A DNA stretch of 12,908 nucleotides from a bacterium (GTDB taxonomy: Bacteria > Spirochaetota > JAHITG01), in the NCBI GenBank assembly GCA_028711675.1, contig JAQTRT010000062.1:1-12908 (forward strand), in the 5' to 3' direction. The notes under the pieces are model-generated. The model was not told where the DNA came from. It saw only the letters and a program-made list of their open reading frames with translations, and did not search any database. The translations under genes and the position numbers were made by a program. Positions 1 through 7,512 of this stretch are shown here, piece after piece (within the stretch, counting starts at the first letter, position 1; each line of letters starts with the position of its first letter).

Positions 1-1
1 T

Positions 2-574
2 CTCGGTACAGGCCGGGTCCCGGCAGGCACGCAGCTGAAAATAACGGGATGCGTTTCAGGCGGAAGCGATTCGACGGCCGTAGATTCCATACCTGATTCC
101 TCTGTTTCTCATCCCACCGAGTGGGATGAGATTGCTACGCTGGACAATTACGCCATCATTCCCCTGGATACGGACACGGACCAGCTTCCGGACATGAATG
201 CCGATATCCGCGCCAGGTGCCTCATTGCCATTGATACCACAAGCCTGAAATATCAGCCTCTGCAGATCATGGATATCAGCATTAAAAACAAGGCTTTTTC
301 ACCGAACGGGGACAGTATCAATGACGAGACGTGCGTCACTTATTATCTGACAAAGGACGCTGTGGCGGATGTGGATATCTGCGATCTGGACGGCAGTCTC
401 ATCAAGACTATCCGGAAGGGTTCGGAACTGACGGCAGGCTATCAGTCCGTCATCTGGGACGGGAACGATCAGAAGGGGATCATACAGCCTCCGGGGCTCT
501 ATGTGATCATGATCAGGGTGCAGGCTTCCGGAGTATCGGTAGTTAAAAAAATAGGAGTTTACCTCATCAATTAG
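2..574 (+). CDS. Secreted protein, C-terminal fragment with FlgD-like Ig domain (5' partial)
   Basis: This frame is already open at base 2 and runs to the TAG at 572-574, so the window holds about the last 190 residues of a larger protein. An ATG at 194 is internal and is not a credible start. The final ~95 residues match the FlgD-like Ig / 'gliding motility-associated' C-terminal pattern: FSPNGDSIND, then alternating strands (VTYYL, VADVDICDLDG, IKTI), then WDGNDQKG, PPGLYVIMIRV and a final hydrophobic strand. In known families such tails sit at the extreme C-terminus of large secreted or surface proteins and are linked to cell-surface retention or type IX-like export. The upstream ~100 residues (TEWDEIATLDNYAIIPLDTD) are unassigned. 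The next gene begins 44 bases later on the same strand, so the two are probably co-transcribed. The domain call is good; the function of the missing part is unknown. Confidence 0.85.
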   Translation, partial: LGTGRVPAGTQLKITGCVSGGSDSTAVDSIPDSSVSHPTEWDEIATLDNYAIIPLDTDTDQLPDMNADIRARCLIAIDTTSLKYQPLQIMDISIKNKAFSPNGDSINDETCVTYYLTKDAVADVDICDLDGSLIKTIRKGSELTAGYQSVIWDGNDQKGIIQPPGLYVIMIRVQASGVSVVKKIGVYLIN

Positions 575-618
575 AACAGACCGGGCTTATTCAATCTTAT
601 CATCATCAGGGAGATGGA

Positions 619-1569
619 ATGAAAGGTCTTAAAAAAGGCGATAAAGGGCGCAAAGGCATTAAAGGCTCTAAAGGCAAATATTTCTTGGCCTTTAAAGCCA
701 TTATAACCTTTACTGCCTTTACTACCTTCTTAACCCTTATTGCTTTTATAACCTTTCTTGCCTTACTTCCGAATGTTCCTCTCCATGCGGAACTCATCAA
801 AGGCGCCAGGCCCCTGGCCATGTCCGGTGCTTTCAATACAACAGCCGGTGACGCTAACTCCCTCTTCAATAATATCGCGGGTATCGCTTCTATTGACAGG
901 AACATGCTTGAGCTCTCCTGCATGCCGGTCTACGCCATCGAAGACCTTTATTATTTCAGGGCCGGATATATATTCCCTTATCTTTCTTTTAAGATCGGCG
1001 CAGGCCTGAACAGGACTTTCCTGAAAGACTTGTTCACGCAGGATGAGATGGTCCTGGGTCTGGGGTATGCGCTTCAGGCGGATTTTTTAATCGGCATGAA
1101 GATCAAATACCTCTCCTTTTCCGTGGAGAAGAGCCCGGGTGAGCCGGACCAGGTCAGGTCCCGTCTCCGGTTCGTCACATTTGACCTGGGAATGATGATG
1201 AAGGCAGCCCGTTTCCTTGAATTGAGCCTTTCCGGCTGTAATCTGACAGATCCGGCCGTCACATGGCTGGACGGCTCCCTGAACGTCCAGAGCTGCCGTG
1301 TTTTCGTAACAGGCATTAAAGTCAATTTTGCGGATTATTTTTCCCTCACCATGGATGAGGAGTTCAGGAAGAGCGAAAAGATGGTGCTGAAGTTCGGTTC
1401 AGAGCTCTGGTTCTACGATACTGTCGCGGTCCGGGCCGGTATCGGAAGGAATGAGATGTACAGCCTGGGTGCCGGATTGAAGATAAGGTATGTGAATTTT
1501 GATCTGGGCGTACAGAGCCATCCGGTCCTGGGTAACCAGTACCAGGTTGATATTTCTTTCTGTTATTGA
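619..1569 (+). CDS. PorV/PorQ-like outer-membrane beta-barrel protein
   Basis: This is a 316-residue protein. The ATG at 619 follows a fair ribosome site (AGGGAGA, 608-614). The N-terminus is odd. Residues 1-20 are a lysine/glycine run (KGLKKGDKGRKGIKGSKGK) and residues 21-52 are a long F/A/T/L/I stretch, with a plausible signal-peptidase site after LHA (residue 57). The mature protein opens with GARPLAMSGAFNTTAGDANSLFNNIAG (residues 62-88), a variant of the GAR.MGMGGAF.A..DDA.A.YYNPAG signature of PorV/PorQ/FadL-like barrels. Alternating amphipathic strands follow, and the chain ends FCY, an aromatic end as in barrel proteins. The usual YYNPAG is here LFNNIAG, so it is a diverged member. In Bacteroidota, PorV-type proteins shuttle type IX cargo; this role is inferred only. 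It lies between the FlgD-tailed protein and the large barrels and is likely in the same transcript. Confidence 0.82.
   Translation: MKGLKKGDKGRKGIKGSKGKYFLAFKAIITFTAFTTFLTLIAFITFLALLPNVPLHAELIKGARPLAMSGAFNTTAGDANSLFNNIAGIASIDRNMLELSCMPVYAIEDLYYFRAGYIFPYLSFKIGAGLNRTFLKDLFTQDEMVLGLGYALQADFLIGMKIKYLSFSVEKSPGEPDQVRSRLRFVTFDLGMMMKAARFLELSLSGCNLTDPAVTWLDGSLNVQSCRVFVTGIKVNFADYFSLTMDEEFRKSEKMVLKFGSELWFYDTVAVRAGIGRNEMYSLGAGLKIRYVNFDLGVQSHPVLGNQYQVDISFCY
634..765 (+). repeat. 9-base periodic repeat with an orientation switch, inside a signal-peptide coding region
   Basis: AAAGG starts at 634, 643, 652, 661 and 670, an exact 9-base period, with one further AAAGG at 622 out of that spacing. From 688 the complementary unit takes over: GCC, ACC or GCT starts at 688, 697, 706, 715, 724, 733, 742, 751 and 760, again exactly every 9 bases, mostly followed by TTT or a variant. 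The right block is thus the inverted form of the left one. Both blocks stay in the reading frame of the 619-1569 gene. The left block encodes K-G-x units and the right block encodes (A/T)-F-x units. The centre can fold as a hairpin with arms 664-675 and 688-699 (11 of 12 pairs). Confidence 0.85.
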
Positions 1570-1623
1570 ATGCGATAAGCTGTTGATGCCTTATTTGATT
1601 TCGATTGGTTTCGTGTTATACAT

Positions 1624-3087
1624 ATGAACAGAACCATCCTCATTGTCCTTTTTTTGTTCCTGGCTCTTGAGCTTGATGCCGGTGTTTACCTGAACGGCAG
1701 TTATGAAACATCCCTGGACATATACCGCGACGATAAACAGTATAAATGGCAGCTTGATTCCCCCTGGCACAGGCTGGAGCTGCGACTGAAAGGCGATCCT
1801 GTTCAGGGTGCCGAATTTTATTTCAAGACCTACGCCGATTTCTGGACATCGGTCAATTCCTACGAGCGCCGTGACAAATTTTACCTGGACGAGGCGCACG
1901 CGCGGTACAAGGTGGGGGAGAAGGATTCCTTTGAGACCTATCTGTTCCAGAGGGAGCTGCGCTTCTGGCTTGGTGATCCCCTTTTTAATCTGGTGAACAA
2001 TGACCAGGATAAATGGAACGATAAGAAAGTGTCGGGCCTCTCCGCGGAAGTGAACGGCGGTATCCCCGGTTTCTGGATGAAAGGGTTCGCTGCCCGGTTG
2101 TATGAGGCTAACACCGACGCAGCCGGCATCCGGCTCAATGAAAAGCTCATCAGGGACATTTTTCATATAGGCGCCACGGCAACGTATAAGAATTGGCATA
2201 CGGACCGCTTCAGTTATAATCAGGTTTCTTCCGGAGACCTGTGGTTCAATATATACCAGTTCTACCTGACGGCTGAAATGGGAACCAGCCGGACGCCGTC
2301 GCTCCCGGAACACCAAAAGGAGAACCTGGCCATGAAAGCGGAACTGAGGCGTGACTTTGACCTCAATGGCATGGGCGTGGGCGATGTGACCCTCATTTCT
2401 TCCGTGAGGGACATCGGCAGGAATTTCCGGGCTTATCTTTCCAAGGATTATGATGATAACAGAAAGTTCGACCAGAAAGGCTATTATCTTGAAACAAAAT
2501 ACAGGGTCATCCGGAGGGCCGTTACCTTCACGTATCACAGGGATTATTTTCAGAGGCATGTCGAGGATTATTCGGTCACGGACGATTATTTCGAGACATA
2601 CATCGAGTTCATCCGGGGTTTCCGCTGGAAGAACTGGTTCCAGAACAATCATGAGCTGAACACGGACAGGATAACGGTCTCCCGGCTGGACGGTTCGACC
2701 AGTGAGATCAGCTCCATCGATAACCTCTGGCAGCATTTTTTCACCCAGCTGGAGATGGAGAATGAGCTGGCATACGTGAAGCTGCAGTTCAAGGTCAAGA
2801 ACATGTACTCGGATTATCTCCGGTACATTTACGGCACGGAATATTCCATCAATATCACGAAGAAAATGAAGAGCATCAACCGGGTGGTGGTCGTGGATGA
2901 ACTGTACCGGAGCCGGACCTCGTTCTTTTCGCAGCTTCAGTACCGTTACGGAGAGAACACGGATTTCTACCTGGGTTACGGCAATGAGGATGATACCAAG
3001 GATGACCTGGTGAATGACGATGATTTTGTGGAAAGCGACAAGGATATCGAGCATAAGATCCATCTTTATGTCAAGGCATCGTTCTGA
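1624..3087 (+). CDS. Outer-membrane beta-barrel protein, unknown family (barrel 1 of 3)
   Basis: This is a 487-residue protein that I do not recognise as a named family. Residues 1-19 form a compact signal peptide (MNRTILIVLFLFLALELDA) with cleavage before GVYLNGSYETS. The rest is rich in aromatic and charged residues in alternating strands (RLELRLKG, AEFYFKTYADFW, ARYKVGEKDSFETYLFQREL, FWLGDPLF), as in large porin-like barrels, and it ends YVKASF with a terminal phenylalanine. Near the end, DFYLGYG is followed by an acidic segment (NEDDTKDDLVNDDD) and a closing strand, a layout shared with the two downstream barrels. The start has no clear Shine-Dalgarno in the 54-base gap, but the signal peptide fixes it. 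The stop is only 15 bases before the next start. It may act as a channel or as a scaffold for surface proteins; the substrate is unknown. Confidence 0.85.
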   Translation: MNRTILIVLFLFLALELDAGVYLNGSYETSLDIYRDDKQYKWQLDSPWHRLELRLKGDPVQGAEFYFKTYADFWTSVNSYERRDKFYLDEAHARYKVGEKDSFETYLFQRELRFWLGDPLFNLVNNDQDKWNDKKVSGLSAEVNGGIPGFWMKGFAARLYEANTDAAGIRLNEKLIRDIFHIGATATYKNWHTDRFSYNQVSSGDLWFNIYQFYLTAEMGTSRTPSLPEHQKENLAMKAELRRDFDLNGMGVGDVTLISSVRDIGRNFRAYLSKDYDDNRKFDQKGYYLETKYRVIRRAVTFTYHRDYFQRHVEDYSVTDDYFETYIEFIRGFRWKNWFQNNHELNTDRITVSRLDGSTSEISSIDNLWQHFFTQLEMENELAYVKLQFKVKNMYSDYLRYIYGTEYSINITKKMKSINRVVVVDELYRSRTSFFSQLQYRYGENTDFYLGYGNEDDTKDDLVNDDDFVESDKDIEHKIHLYVKASF

Positions 3088-3102
3088 GAGGAAGTAATAG
3101 GA

Positions 3103-5199
3103 TTGCAGTATGATGGTAATACCATTGTGAAAAGAAAAGCATTTATATTAATATTCGTGAGCTTGTTCATATGCCCGGGAAATGTCAGCGCTTTACAGGT
3201 CTATCCGCTCCAGACGGAGAAGGACGGCCGCGTCATCTTTTCCCTTGAAATAAAGGAGGCGGAAAAAGTATCCGTGGCCGGCAGCTTCAACGACTGGTCC
3301 ACGGATAAATTTCCCGCTGTAAGGGATGAGATGGGTGTCTGGACCTTCAGTACCAGGCTTTCCCCGGGTAAATATGAGTATAAATTCGTTATCAACGGGA
3401 AGGATTGGATCCCTCAGGAAAATATCCGGTTCGAGGTTGAAGCAGGCCCGGGGAACTCGGTCCGCCTGAAAGGCGGGGAAGGTTATGTCCGGAAACTGGA
3501 TAAAAAAGCCAATCTCAAGATCAATGACAAGATCTATATCAAGGGACTATATAAGTTCATCCTGACCGAATATGTCAGAAAGACGAGAGGAGTCCCGGAA
3601 CTGAGGAATGAGAGCATCCGCCATATCTTCGACCTGGCGCCTGAGTTCTATATCAATGATTTCGTCATGGCAGAGGTCCTCCTGAGCATGGATACAAGCA
3701 AAGCCGGTTATCTGCACATGTGGCGCGGCCATCTGGACCTGTACACGGAGAACACCGGACTTATCCTGTTCAATAATTTTAAAGCTCTGGCCTTCAGGGA
3801 CCCGCTCGCGAGCCTGGACCGTTATTTCTACTGGTATGGTCTTACTCCGGTCTTTTCTTTTCCTGTCCGGCTTTACCAGGAAGAACCGGAAGGGACCGGG
3901 CTGGGTGATAACAGCCGTGGTTTTGTTTTCCGGATAAAAAAGTACGGTTTCGATCTCCAGGCATCTTATCTGCGTTTCAACTATTACAACCTGAACCTGG
4001 GGAGCCTTTATTTAATGAAAGATATCGGCATCGGCCGGCTGGGAGCCCTGGGTGTTGTCATGAAGGATAAGCTGGAAGGGACGGAATACTTTGATCTGGG
4101 ATCCTCGTCCTGGGTCCAGTTCTCGGATAATGCGTGTTACCAGTTCGACAGGGACCTCCTGTATCAGCAGAGCCCGCAGGAGTACCTGACCAGGATCGGC
4201 GGGTCCCTTCATCTTGATTTCAAGCCGGTCTCCTTCTTTGCCGAATATCTTGTGAAAAAAAAGGAAGGCGGTTATTTTGCCAAATCTTTGATGAGCGACG
4301 GCCGGGACCTGCCGTCCGATTATATCAATTATCCCGGTAGTTCAGGCACCTATCATTATCCCATACATAAATATTATTACGGGTCCTCTTATACGGGCGA
4401 GGAATTCCTGGCCGGTGTCCAGCTGGTCATCCGGAGATCCCTGGAACAGGAGATCAGTTACGGCCTCGATTCCGTTATGTTCGATAATATCCCTGTCTTC
4501 GATCTCAGCGGCCTTCAGCCCCGCATCACAGCCATCCAGTCCGTATCCAAGATCGCATTTCAGGCCGGCAGCCTTGCGGTAAAGATAAAGAACAGGATCA
4601 AATGGACCGCGGCCGAGGCAGGAACCCCTGATTTCAGCAGTCATATGTTTTTCGCGAATAATCCGTTTTCATTTGATGAGAATAATTTTTATCTATGTTA
4701 TCTTGCCAGCACCCGGAAGAAGCTGAGCCTGCAGAACAGCATCCGGATAGACCTGGCCAGGAACCTGGCAGCGGAGAACCAGGCCTGGTTCCATTATTAC
4801 GGCCAGCGTGACCCGTATTTCGACCAGCCGGAAGCTTATCACAGCCAGACCCTGGAAGATGTCTTATCTGTTCTGTATTCTCCCGGCTCTTCCTGGCAGG
4901 TCCGCGCCAGCGTCCGCGTGAAAAATTACGATTACAGGGAGTATATCGAGAAAGGAGTGCTGGGCCGGTTCCGGAAGACGTACTGGAATCCTTTTCTCCA
5001 GGTGACCCGGTTCTTTTACCGGAATTTCTTTGTCTCGCTGGGTTACGGTCTGGACCCGCAGAACGATGAAGAACACAGGGACGGGCTCTGTTATTATCTG
5101 TACCAGAATACGGACAGGAATTTCCCGTTCTTCAAGACCGCGGAGAATAACCTGATGGAACAGCATTTTATCTCGCTGAAAGGAGAGATACGATTTTAA
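3103..5199 (+). CDS. Outer-membrane beta-barrel with N-terminal CBM48/AMPK-beta-like glycogen-binding domain (barrel 2 of 3)
   Basis: This is a 698-residue protein. The TTG at 3103 is chosen because AGAGGAAG (3087-3094) precedes it at good spacing. A GTG at 3127 would give a shorter signal peptide (MKRKAFILIFVSLFICPGNVSA) and is the alternative; both give the same mature protein from about residue 31. Residues 40-123 are an E-set domain of the CBM48/AMPK-beta type: VSVAGSFNDW, GVWTFSTRLSPGKYEYKFVING, KDW, then PGNSVRLKG. W65, K94, W102 and N118 fall where the family places its glucan-contacting Trp, Lys, Trp and Asn. The remaining ~570 residues are barrel-like strands rich in Y and F, ending SLKGEIRF. 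CBM48 domains normally sit on soluble starch or glycogen enzymes or AMPK; attachment to a barrel suggests a periplasmic or surface-facing glucan sensor or gate, which is inference. It is tightly packed between the two other barrels. Confidence 0.87.
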   Translation: MQYDGNTIVKRKAFILIFVSLFICPGNVSALQVYPLQTEKDGRVIFSLEIKEAEKVSVAGSFNDWSTDKFPAVRDEMGVWTFSTRLSPGKYEYKFVINGKDWIPQENIRFEVEAGPGNSVRLKGGEGYVRKLDKKANLKINDKIYIKGLYKFILTEYVRKTRGVPELRNESIRHIFDLAPEFYINDFVMAEVLLSMDTSKAGYLHMWRGHLDLYTENTGLILFNNFKALAFRDPLASLDRYFYWYGLTPVFSFPVRLYQEEPEGTGLGDNSRGFVFRIKKYGFDLQASYLRFNYYNLNLGSLYLMKDIGIGRLGALGVVMKDKLEGTEYFDLGSSSWVQFSDNACYQFDRDLLYQQSPQEYLTRIGGSLHLDFKPVSFFAEYLVKKKEGGYFAKSLMSDGRDLPSDYINYPGSSGTYHYPIHKYYYGSSYTGEEFLAGVQLVIRRSLEQEISYGLDSVMFDNIPVFDLSGLQPRITAIQSVSKIAFQAGSLAVKIKNRIKWTAAEAGTPDFSSHMFFANNPFSFDENNFYLCYLASTRKKLSLQNSIRIDLARNLAAENQAWFHYYGQRDPYFDQPEAYHSQTLEDVLSVLYSPGSSWQVRASVRVKNYDYREYIEKGVLGRFRKTYWNPFLQVTRFFYRNFFVSLGYGLDPQNDEEHRDGLCYYLYQNTDRNFPFFKTAENNLMEQHFISLKGEIRF
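5179..5187 (+). promoter_or_regulatory. Strong Shine-Dalgarno-like AAAGGAGAG inside the 3' end of barrel 2
   Basis: AAAGGAGAG lies in the last codons of the upstream barrel gene. It ends 38 bases before the GTG chosen for the next gene, too far for normal use. The only initiation-like codon at proper spacing in the next gene's frame is ATT at 5193, a very rare start. It may serve translational coupling, or it may be chance coding sequence. Confidence 0.3.
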
Positions 5200-5225
5200 C
5201 AAAGGCTGATAGCAGACAAAACTTT

Positions 5226-7097
5226 GTGTCCCGGAACCGCTATCTTGTTTTTTTGATCGCTCTGGCAGCCCTGGTCCTTATCCTGCTGGTCTGGTGTTCG
5301 CCTCTAACAGGCCAGGAGGATCTGGAGATCGAGATCGATAACGGGAGCACGACGAATACAGCAGCTCCGGCCGAGGCAGCCACGAACGGGGGAGAGGAGA
5401 ATGGATCCAAAGCCGAAGCCGGGCCAAAGGGGTGGACAGGGGAAATATCCGTAACGCCTTTGCCTGAGAAAACTGCGTGGCAGTACCAGTTCTACGGCCG
5501 GATCTTTTACAGGATGATGATGAACCAGATCAAATCCACCAACACCGGAGAGTACGATAAATTCCATGTGGAGAAAGTAAGGGGCGATATCGGACTCGGT
5601 TTCATGTTCTTCAATGCCAGGGATATGGAGGCCAGGGTGGAGTTCAATTTGAACACGGATAATTCATTTTACGACTTTAAGCTGTTCAATGTGTATATCC
5701 TGTATGACCAGCCGGCCTATAACCTGGGTCTCTTCTATAAAGAAAGGGTCCTGGATCTTGATGATGCTCTCAGGCTCCTGGACCCGGAGTACCTTGGTTA
5801 TTACAGGCCTGTTTTCTTTTACCGCCAGCCCCTGAACAAGGAAGCTTATTTTGGCCAGGACCATTACGGCCTTTTCCTGAATTATAACGGCATCTTCAGG
5901 AACCAGTTGAACGTTTCCGTGCCTGTTGACGGGTCCGGTACAGATAAGCTCTTCGTGATAGACAAGGTTTCAAAAGAATTCTCCCTGTTTTCTGTTTCCG
6001 GGAATTTTATCTTCATCAACCAGGATTTCCGTTTGCCTGATGTGAACGGATACAACTGGGCGGAGCTCAACGGGACCTGGTACGAATTCAACACCAATAC
6101 TTTTTATGATCCGCCGGAGATGGATTATAAATTAAAGGCCACTGTAGAGGCCGGAGTGAACCTGATGGACAGGCTCCTGCTGTTCGGCGAGGCAGGCGTG
6201 GATAATAAGTACGGAGGATATTACGGTGAGACCACCCAGAAAGCCGCTTCATCCGGCAACATCCCTTATTTCATGGCCCTCTCTTCTCCCTCTTACCGGT
6301 ATCTGGTAACAGGAGGCGGACTCCAGTTTAAGCTTGGTAATATCCTCCTGGAGAGCACATATTCCTATTATCAGGGGAAGTATGACTGTTACAGTTATTT
6401 CACCAATCTGTACCGGATCAGACAGGAACCCGTCTTCAACACCGTCAAGGTAAAGGCCAGGATCGATCTGGATATTTTTTATACCGAGACAGAAGCAGGC
6501 TTTAAAAAAGTGACCAGGGACCGGCTGACGGAATACTTTGATGAGTATAATTTTAACCGGTCCCTTTCTCTGAGCGGCGTTGATTCTGTCAGGAGCATCA
6601 GGTCCTTCAACCAGCTCCGCCTGGGACCGGTGACCCTGTATCCGGAAGTGGAATACAGAAGTTACAACACGCCTTATACCAACAGCTTTTGGCTGGCTGA
6701 TTTAAAGACAAAGTTTGAGACACTCGAGATAAATTCCGGGCTCGGATATCCCGTGGCTTCCCGGCTGAATCTGTATTTCAATACACGGTGGAAGAGATAT
6801 TACGCAGCTTCGAGCGGTATGTGGCAGGGTGCGCCTTACGAATGGAAGAGAGACAGGTCTGTCCTCTCCTGGTTCCTGAATTTGACCTATACGTTCACGG
6901 AGAATATTAATTTCAGCCTCATGTACGGGCTGGACCCGCGTCTGAACATCCCTTATGAGTACGGATTCGAGTATGTCCTGGGGGACGTCCTCCGGGAAGG
7001 GTCCGGTGACTGGAACGGCCTGGATTCGGTCCTGGCCGCAGAGGAGAGGATCGCCAAGAACAATTATATCGTCGTGGCCGGCATGATAAAGTTTTAA
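5226..7097 (+). CDS. Outer-membrane beta-barrel protein, unknown family (barrel 3 of 3)
   Basis: This is a 623-residue protein, called from the GTG at 5226 because it gives a clear signal peptide: SRNR, a hydrophobic core (YLVFLIALAALVLILLVW), then CSPLTG with likely cleavage before QED. C24 is preceded by LVW, not a good lipobox, so lipidation is doubtful. Residues 31-70 are a low-complexity acidic, Ala/Thr/Asn/Gly-rich linker. From about residue 75 onward the chain shows porin-like strands (QYQFYGRIFYRMMM, GDIGLGFMFF, DMEARVEFNLN) and ends VVAGMIKF. Near the C-terminus INFSLMYGLDP closely resembles FFVSLGYGLDP of the preceding barrel. No good ribosome site lies next to the GTG; translation may depend on coupling to the gene 26 bases upstream. 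I do not recognise the family, and the substrate is unknown. Confidence 0.83.
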   Translation: MSRNRYLVFLIALAALVLILLVWCSPLTGQEDLEIEIDNGSTTNTAAPAEAATNGGEENGSKAEAGPKGWTGEISVTPLPEKTAWQYQFYGRIFYRMMMNQIKSTNTGEYDKFHVEKVRGDIGLGFMFFNARDMEARVEFNLNTDNSFYDFKLFNVYILYDQPAYNLGLFYKERVLDLDDALRLLDPEYLGYYRPVFFYRQPLNKEAYFGQDHYGLFLNYNGIFRNQLNVSVPVDGSGTDKLFVIDKVSKEFSLFSVSGNFIFINQDFRLPDVNGYNWAELNGTWYEFNTNTFYDPPEMDYKLKATVEAGVNLMDRLLLFGEAGVDNKYGGYYGETTQKAASSGNIPYFMALSSPSYRYLVTGGGLQFKLGNILLESTYSYYQGKYDCYSYFTNLYRIRQEPVFNTVKVKARIDLDIFYTETEAGFKKVTRDRLTEYFDEYNFNRSLSLSGVDSVRSIRSFNQLRLGPVTLYPEVEYRSYNTPYTNSFWLADLKTKFETLEINSGLGYPVASRLNLYFNTRWKRYYAASSGMWQGAPYEWKRDRSVLSWFLNLTYTFTENINFSLMYGLDPRLNIPYEYGFEYVLGDVLREGSGDWNGLDSVLAAEERIAKNNYIVVAGMIKF

Positions 7098-7156
7098 TAT
7101 GAATAGAAATAAATTGAAACTTGAAGTTTATCGATTATTTTTATAGGATGGTCCGG

Positions 7157-7510
7157 ATGAAGAAGTTTATTATTATATTATTGCTGATCACGGGGTGCGC
7201 GACCCTGAAATATATCGCGCCCAGGTCCCAGAAACCGCACAAGGTGGATATGGGTATCCTGTTCGAATATTATGCGCCGTCCGCCCAGCGCGTGACCCTG
7301 GCCGGTGAGTTCAATAACTGGGAATTCGGCAACAGCGAAAAGGCCATCCAGCTGCAGAAAAAAGAGGACGGCATCTGGTGGGCTGTTGTCCCCCTTCAAC
7401 CCGGCCGGTATAAGTACAAATTCGTGATCGATGATACCAAGTGGGAAGGGAACCCGAACGGCGAGAGCGCGAACGATACGGACGGCAATTCGCTGATCGT
7501 TGTGGAGTAA
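7157..7510 (+). CDS. Small lipoprotein made of one CBM48/AMPK-beta-like glycogen-binding domain
   Basis: This is a 117-residue protein. The ATG at 7157 is preferred over the TTG at 7121 and the ATG at 7148. AGGA (7145-7148) is correctly spaced, and this start gives a textbook lipoprotein signal, MKKFIIILLLITGC, with lipobox ITG-C and Cys14 as the lipidated residue. After a short linker, residues 30-117 are an E-set domain: VTLAGEFNNW, DGIWWAVVPLQPGRYKYKFVID, TKW, then DGNSLIVVE. W55, K88, W96 and N111 match the glucan-contacting positions of AMPK-beta/CBM48. It would be tethered to a membrane (the outer membrane if sorted there), presenting one carbohydrate-binding domain near the barrels. 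A 59-base AT-rich gap precedes it, and its stop is two bases before the next start, so it is translationally linked with the PorV-like gene that follows. Confidence 0.9.
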   Translation: MKKFIIILLLITGCATLKYIAPRSQKPHKVDMGILFEYYAPSAQRVTLAGEFNNWEFGNSEKAIQLQKKEDGIWWAVVPLQPGRYKYKFVIDDTKWEGNPNGESANDTDGNSLIVVE

Positions 7511-7512
7511 TA

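Noticed and set aside
606..923. Minus-strand frame with K-V-I-K-A-I type repeats
   Set aside because: It is produced by reading the inverted 9-base repeat backwards. It overlaps the well-supported PorV-like gene and has no independent support.
1570..1623. Possible weak hairpin (ATAAG...CTTAT) between the first PorV-like gene and barrel 1
   Set aside because: Only five A/T-rich pairs with no T tract; this is within chance expectation.
1591..3063. 490-residue open frame on the minus strand
   Set aside because: It is exactly antisense to barrel 1. It has no ribosome site or signal and an odd I/V/H/R-rich composition typical of an antisense shadow, whereas the plus-strand gene has a signal peptide and barrel C-terminus.
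5289..5300. Lipobox around C24 of barrel 3
   Set aside because: The residues before the cysteine are L-V-W; tryptophan at -1 is not accepted in a normal lipobox, so an ordinary signal peptide is more likely.
7121..7156. Longer start (TTG 7121 or ATG 7148) for the CBM48-like lipoprotein
   Set aside because: The ATG at 7157 has the best-spaced AGGA and gives a compact lipoprotein signal; the longer forms add residues ahead of it without a ribosome site.
7441..7512. Upstream ATG extension of the second PorV-like gene
   Set aside because: It would overlap the lipoprotein's last 70 bases and bury the signal peptide behind 24 charged residues; the ATG at 7513 has a proper ribosome site.
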